Assembly (NCBI GenBank): GCA_031732875.1
Contig: JAVMKL010000160.1
Coordinates: 1 to 25,490 of the forward strand
Direction of reading: 5' to 3'
From: JAVMKJ01 sp031732875
GTDB lineage: Bacteria > Pseudomonadota > Gammaproteobacteria > Competibacterales > Competibacteraceae
Length of the DNA stretch: 25,490 nucleotides
The notes under the pieces are model-generated. The model was not told the DNA's origin. It ran no database searches and saw nothing but the letters and a program-made list of their open reading frames with translations. Numbering within the stretch: position 1 is the stretch's first letter; every line of letters starts with the position of its first letter. Of this stretch, positions 21,725 to 25,490 are shown piece after piece. The position numbers were made by a program, and so were the translations under genes.

Positions 21725-22543
21725 ATGTACCAGGAACAGCCGACTCGAAAGCCGATCACCATTACCACCCTGGCGAAGATGAAGCGCGACCGCGAAAGGT
21801 TCGCGGTCCTGACCGCCTACGATGCCAGCTTCGCGATGCTGCTGGAGGCGGCGGGCGTGGAGGTCATTCTGGTCGGCGATTCGCTGGGCATGGTCGTCCA
21901 AGGCCGGCGCACTACCGTGCCGGTCACCATGGAGGACATGATCTATCACACCCGACTGGTGGCGCGCGGCTGCCGGACGGCGCTGCTGATGGCGGACATG
22001 CCGTTCGCCAGCTACGCCACGGTCGAACAGGGGGTGCGCAACGCCGCCCGGCTGATGGGAGAGGGCGGCGCCCAGATAGTCAAGCTGGAAGGCGGCGGCT
22101 GGCTGACCGAGACGGTGCGCCAGATGAGCCGCAACGGCATCCCGGTCTGCGCCCATTTGGGCCTGTTGCCGCAGTCGGTGCACAAGCTGGGCGGCTACAA
22201 GGTGCAGGGCCGCGAGGAAGCCACCGCCCGGCGGATGATCGACGAAGCGCTGGCGCTGCAGGACGCTGGCGCCGACGTGGCGCTGGTGGAATGCATCCCG
22301 GCCGAGCTGGGGGCACGGCTGGCGGAGGCGCTGGCGATCCCGCTGATCGGCATCGGCGCCGGGGCAGGCTGCGACGCCCAGGTGCTGGTCAGCTACGATA
22401 TGCTGGGCATTACCCCCGGTCGTCGGCCGAAGTTCTCCAAGAACTTCCTGACCGGCCACGACAGCCTGCAAGCGGCGGTGGAAGCCTACGTGCGCGCCGT
22501 CAAGAGCGGCGAGTTCCCCGGTCCCGAACACTGCATCGCCTGA
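21725..22543 (+). CDS. panB: 3-methyl-2-oxobutanoate hydroxymethyltransferase (PanB)
   Basis: 272 residues; the first committed enzyme of pantothenate (vitamin B5) synthesis, adding a hydroxymethyl group from methylene-tetrahydrofolate to ketoisovalerate. A TIM barrel with VGDSLGMVVQG (metal ligand D52), MADMPFASY (D91), KLEGG (E122) and the catalytic glutamate E189 in ALVECIPAEL. The length matches the family. It begins 118 bp after folK, which makes the folate cofactor family used by this enzyme. It is followed by panC at 19 bp, so panBC form an operon. panD is not in the window. Confidence 0.97.
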   Translation: MYQEQPTRKPITITTLAKMKRDRERFAVLTAYDASFAMLLEAAGVEVILVGDSLGMVVQGRRTTVPVTMEDMIYHTRLVARGCRTALLMADMPFASYATVEQGVRNAARLMGEGGAQIVKLEGGGWLTETVRQMSRNGIPVCAHLGLLPQSVHKLGGYKVQGREEATARRMIDEALALQDAGADVALVECIPAELGARLAEALAIPLIGIGAGAGCDAQVLVSYDMLGITPGRRPKFSKNFLTGHDSLQAAVEAYVRAVKSGEFPGPEHCIA

Positions 22544-22562
22544 TTGCCGAGGAGATCTTTCC

Positions 22563-23414
22563 ATGCAGACCGTCCATCGCATCGCCGAACTGCGCGCCCG
22601 GGTCGCGGAGTGGAAGCGAACCGGAGAGCGGGTGGCCTTCGTGCCCACCATGGGCAACCTGCACCGGGGCCACATCCGGCTGGTCGAGCGGGCGCGCGAA
22701 CTGGCCCCGCGCACCGTCGCCAGCATCTTCATCAACCCGATGCAGTTCGGCCCCAAAGAGGATTACGCCGGCTATCCCCGCACCCTGGCGGAGGATTCGC
22801 GCCAGTTGGAGGCGGCCGGACTGGACCTGCTGTTCGCGCCCGGCGTTGCCGAGGTGTATCCGCGTCCGCTGGAGGCGATGACCCAGGTGACGGTGCCGGA
22901 ACTGCCGGCGGTGTTGTGCGGCGCCAGCCGGCCGACTCACTTTCTCGGTGTCACCACGGTGGTAAGCAAATTGTTCAACATGGCGCAACCGGACGTGGCA
23001 GTGTTCGGCGAGAAGGACTGGCAACAACTGGTGATCATCCGGCGGATGGCGCTGGATCTGGACCTGCCGGTGGAGATCGTCGGGGTATCGACGGTGCGGG
23101 AAGCCGACGGCCTGGCGATGAGTTCGCGCAACGGCTATCTGTCGGCCGAAGAACGAGCCGTGGCGCCGGCGCTGTACGTTACCCTGCGGACGACGGCGGA
23201 GCGGCTGCGGGCCGGCGAGCGAAATTTCGCGACGCTGGAAACCGAAGCCAGGAGCACACTGACGGCGACCGGCTTTCGCCCAGACTACTTCGAAATCCGC
23301 CGCCCGGATGACTTGCAGCGTCCCGCCGCCGGAGATACCGAACTGCGAATCTTCGCCGCCGCCTGGCTGGGCCGGGCCCGGCTGATCGACAATCTGGCGG
23401 TCGGACTCGGCTGA
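22563..23414 (+). CDS. panC: Pantothenate synthetase (PanC)
   Basis: 283 residues, the same length as E. coli PanC. It joins pantoate and beta-alanine using ATP through a pantoyl-adenylate. Motifs are PTMGNLHRGHIRLV (HxGH nucleotide site, about residues 28-41), NPMQFGPKEDY, FGEKDWQQL and the KMSKS-like SSRNGYLS. A GAGGAG ribosome site sits a few bases before the ATG. It follows panB in the same operon and is followed by a sensor gene after 38 bp. Confidence 0.97.
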   Translation: MQTVHRIAELRARVAEWKRTGERVAFVPTMGNLHRGHIRLVERARELAPRTVASIFINPMQFGPKEDYAGYPRTLAEDSRQLEAAGLDLLFAPGVAEVYPRPLEAMTQVTVPELPAVLCGASRPTHFLGVTTVVSKLFNMAQPDVAVFGEKDWQQLVIIRRMALDLDLPVEIVGVSTVREADGLAMSSRNGYLSAEERAVAPALYVTLRTTAERLRAGERNFATLETEARSTLTATGFRPDYFEIRRPDDLQRPAAGDTELRIFAAAWLGRARLIDNLAVGLG

Positions 23415-23452
23415 GCCAGAGCAGAACGGATGACGGCGGTAATAAACGAGTC

Positions 23453-25490
23453 ATGGAAAACCCGACCGCAATTGCTCGATCCCGCTTCATTCTGGGCGCC
23501 GTCGCCGGTTTTCTGACGGTGCTGTTCGCGATCTGGGGGCTGGACCGTTGGGTCGTCCGGCCAACCTTCGAACGACAGGAACAGACCCAGGCGCAGGAGG
23601 ACGCCTTTCGGGCACGGGCGGCAATCGAGCGCGAACTGCAACAATTGAGCAACGAGTTGGGCGACTGGGCCGAATGGGACGACGCCTACGCCTTTGCCGT
23701 CGACCGCGATCCTGCCTTCATCCAATCCAATCTCGGCAACTGGCGCGTGCTGGAAAAGAATTCGCACCTGAACTCGTGCGCGATCGTGAGCCGCGACCGG
23801 CAGGTGCTTTATAGCGAAAGCTACGATTCGGATCAGGGTGGGACGGTACGGCTTCAGGCGTTCGCGGGCGAACGTCCCCCCATTCTGGCCCTGATCGATC
23901 CGGTGCTGGAGCAGGGGGATACCCTGCAAGGGCTGTTGTCCACCGAACAAGGGCTGCTGTTGCTGGCCGCCCGCCCCATCCTCACCAGTCAGGGCACCGG
24001 GCCCGCGCGCGGGGCGCTGGTATTCGGCCGGTTTCTGGACGCCCCACTGCTGCGGTCGCTGGCCGAACAGATTCATGTGGCGTTCGAACTGTTCCCAGCC
24101 GACGACCCCCGCCTGTCGTCGGCGGAACGGGATCTGTTACGAACGCTTCAGCCGGGTGTGCCGCGATTATGGTCCGACGCCGGCGGCGGCGGATTTGTCT
24201 ACGAGACGCTTGCTGGCCTGGCAGGTCGGCCGGCCGCGTTGCTGCGCACCCCTCTTCGTCAGGATCTCCTGGCGACCGCGCGGCATACCAGTTGGATCTT
24301 GACCGGCGTTCTCGGGCTGGCCGCCTTGATGCTGCTGCTCGGCGGCGCATGGATCCTGACGCGAGCCGAACCCGGCGAGGCGGGATACCGCAGCGAGGCG
24401 GCGTGGGCAACCGCCACCGTGGTGGTCCTGTGCGGCCTGACTGTGACCTACGGACTGTTCGCGGAGTGGCGCCAGCGCAGCCAGAACGCCTTGACGCGCA
24501 ATTTTCAGGCTACTGCCCTGAGAGAGACGGAACGGGTCATCGCGACGATCCAGGATAACCTGGAAGACCTCGACGCCGTGCGACGCTTTTTCGAAGGAGT
24601 CGCCACCGTCGGCCGCCGACAATTTCACGATTTCGTGACCCCGATCCTGGAACGCCACTCTTTTCGGGCACTGGAGTGGCTGCCGCGCGTGTCGGGGGAT
24701 CGGCGGGCCGAATATGAGGCCGCAGCGCGCCGGGACGGCTTGGAGGGTTTTCAATTCACCGAACCGGACGCCGCGGACCGGCTCGTGTCCGCCGCCGACC
24801 GAGCCGAATACTTCCCGGTCTACTACCTGGAACCGTATGCCGGCAACGCTGCGGCGCTGGGCTTTGCCCCCGGCCCGGCGCACCCGGCGCGGGGGACGGT
24901 GCTGGCTCAGGCCCGTGACCGCGGCCAACTGACGGCCACCGGACGCTATATCCTGGTGCAAGAGCCGGCATCCGACCCACGTTTTTCGATCCTGGTATTC
25001 GCCCCGGTCTACAGCGGCCTGTCGGAGAAGCCGGAGGTTGAGGAGCGCCGCCGGCGGTTGCGCGGCTTCGTACTGGGGGTCATCCGCGTCAGCGACGTGG
25101 TCGCCGACGCGCTCCGAGCCATCGCCCCCCCGGATCTGGCGTTCCGCCTTCTGGATCTTTCCGCCGAGGACGATCAGCGCTGGCTGTACGATCACCCTCC
25201 AACCGTAACCTTCTCCGAACCGGCGGCACTGGATCTGCGGTTTCACCAGGATTTTCCCCTGGCCGATCGCCTGTGGCGAATCGAGGCTGCTCCGAGCGCG
25301 GCGTTCGTCGCCCGCCATCACGATCAGACCTATCGCTGGATTCCGGCGACCGGCGGACTCGTGACGCTGCTGGCGGCCCTCTACCTGTTCGCGCTGATTT
25401 CCCAGCGCGGGCGGGCCGAGGTTCTGGTGGCTAAACGCACGGCCGAATTGCGGGCGAGCGAACACCAATTTCGCAGCATCGTGGAAAACG
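23453..25490 (+). CDS. Membrane sensor with CHASE4, CHASE and PAS domains (partial, runs off window)
   Basis: The frame from the ATG at 23453 stays open to the window end (679 codons), so the protein is incomplete. The order is: membrane helix 1 (about 11-29); a periplasmic CHASE4 domain (about 40-265, with the family motif DWAEWDDAYAF); helix 2 (about 279-302) and helix 3 (about 315-335), joined by a short cytoplasmic loop; a periplasmic CHASE domain (about 370-555, with FRALEWLPRV..., RRDGLEGF and YFPVYYLEP...N..ALGF); helix 4 (about 629-648); and the start of a PAS domain (TAELRASEHQFRSIVEN). The output domain lies beyond the window and could be a histidine kinase or a GGDEF/EAL cyclic-di-GMP enzyme. 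Two different extracellular sensors in one chain are unusual. The ATG has only a weak ribosome site. The gene is 38 bp past panC but functionally unrelated to it. Confidence 0.88.
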   Translation, partial: MENPTAIARSRFILGAVAGFLTVLFAIWGLDRWVVRPTFERQEQTQAQEDAFRARAAIERELQQLSNELGDWAEWDDAYAFAVDRDPAFIQSNLGNWRVLEKNSHLNSCAIVSRDRQVLYSESYDSDQGGTVRLQAFAGERPPILALIDPVLEQGDTLQGLLSTEQGLLLLAARPILTSQGTGPARGALVFGRFLDAPLLRSLAEQIHVAFELFPADDPRLSSAERDLLRTLQPGVPRLWSDAGGGGFVYETLAGLAGRPAALLRTPLRQDLLATARHTSWILTGVLGLAALMLLLGGAWILTRAEPGEAGYRSEAAWATATVVVLCGLTVTYGLFAEWRQRSQNALTRNFQATALRETERVIATIQDNLEDLDAVRRFFEGVATVGRRQFHDFVTPILERHSFRALEWLPRVSGDRRAEYEAAARRDGLEGFQFTEPDAADRLVSAADRAEYFPVYYLEPYAGNAAALGFAPGPAHPARGTVLAQARDRGQLTATGRYILVQEPASDPRFSILVFAPVYSGLSEKPEVEERRRRLRGFVLGVIRVSDVVADALRAIAPPDLAFRLLDLSAEDDQRWLYDHPPTVTFSEPAALDLRFHQDFPLADRLWRIEAAPSAAFVARHHDQTYRWIPATGGLVTLLAALYLFALISQRGRAEVLVAKRTAELRASEHQFRSIVEN

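Noticed and set aside
24167..25468. 433-codon minus-strand open frame opposite the sensor gene
   Set aside because: The + strand carries clear CHASE4/CHASE/PAS motifs and stays open to the window end; the minus frame is a shadow.
1..25490. CRISPR array or rRNA genes
   Set aside because: No regularly spaced repeats and no rRNA sequence were seen.

Overview
The window is GC-rich, densely coded and looks like a chromosomal piece of a gammaproteobacterium. The evidence is the run tRNA-Glu / pcnB - folK - panB - panC, a full-length mfd, an MdoG/OpgG-family glucan protein and a YfdX protein. A wastewater-type lineage such as Competibacteraceae is only a guess from the overall style. One 100-base N run (3457-3556) marks a scaffold join.

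Left part (1-9844): an N-type ATPase operon, a laterally spread accessory F-type ATPase. The end of atpR, then atpB and atpE, are read on the + strand. The operon then breaks off and resumes about 5.5 kb later as atpF - atpA - atpG. The gap between atpE and atpF holds a ClC antiporter-type gene with a TrkA-C tail (minus), a divergent second ClC gene carrying a secreted FimV/LysM-like N-terminal domain and spanning the N run, a REP-like hairpin, and a yfdX gene (minus). The N run is flanked by an exact 55-bp duplication. Collapsing the run and one copy joins the two halves in a single frame, so the gap is almost certainly an assembly artefact.

Middle part (9845-14779): a REP-like hairpin, degenerate DNA, a truncated response-regulator receiver domain fused to a foreign fragment, then two family-2 glycosyltransferase genes. 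The glycosyltransferase genes are visibly AT-richer than their surroundings and look like transferred surface-polysaccharide genes. A convergent, short MdoG/OpgG-family periplasmic glucan protein follows.

Right part (14780-25490): mfd (transcription-repair coupling factor); an inverted-repeat mini-element; a small secreted Thr/Asn/Gly-rich protein; tRNA-Glu(CTC) on the minus strand; then pcnB, folK, panB and panC on the + strand. The window ends inside a large membrane sensor with CHASE4, CHASE and the start of a PAS domain.

The most interesting points are the N-ATPase operon split by two mechanistically different ClC proteins plus YfdX, the FimV/LysM-ClC fusion rebuilt across the false gap, and the two-sensor CHASE4-CHASE protein. 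I do not see a clearly new defence or mobile system.
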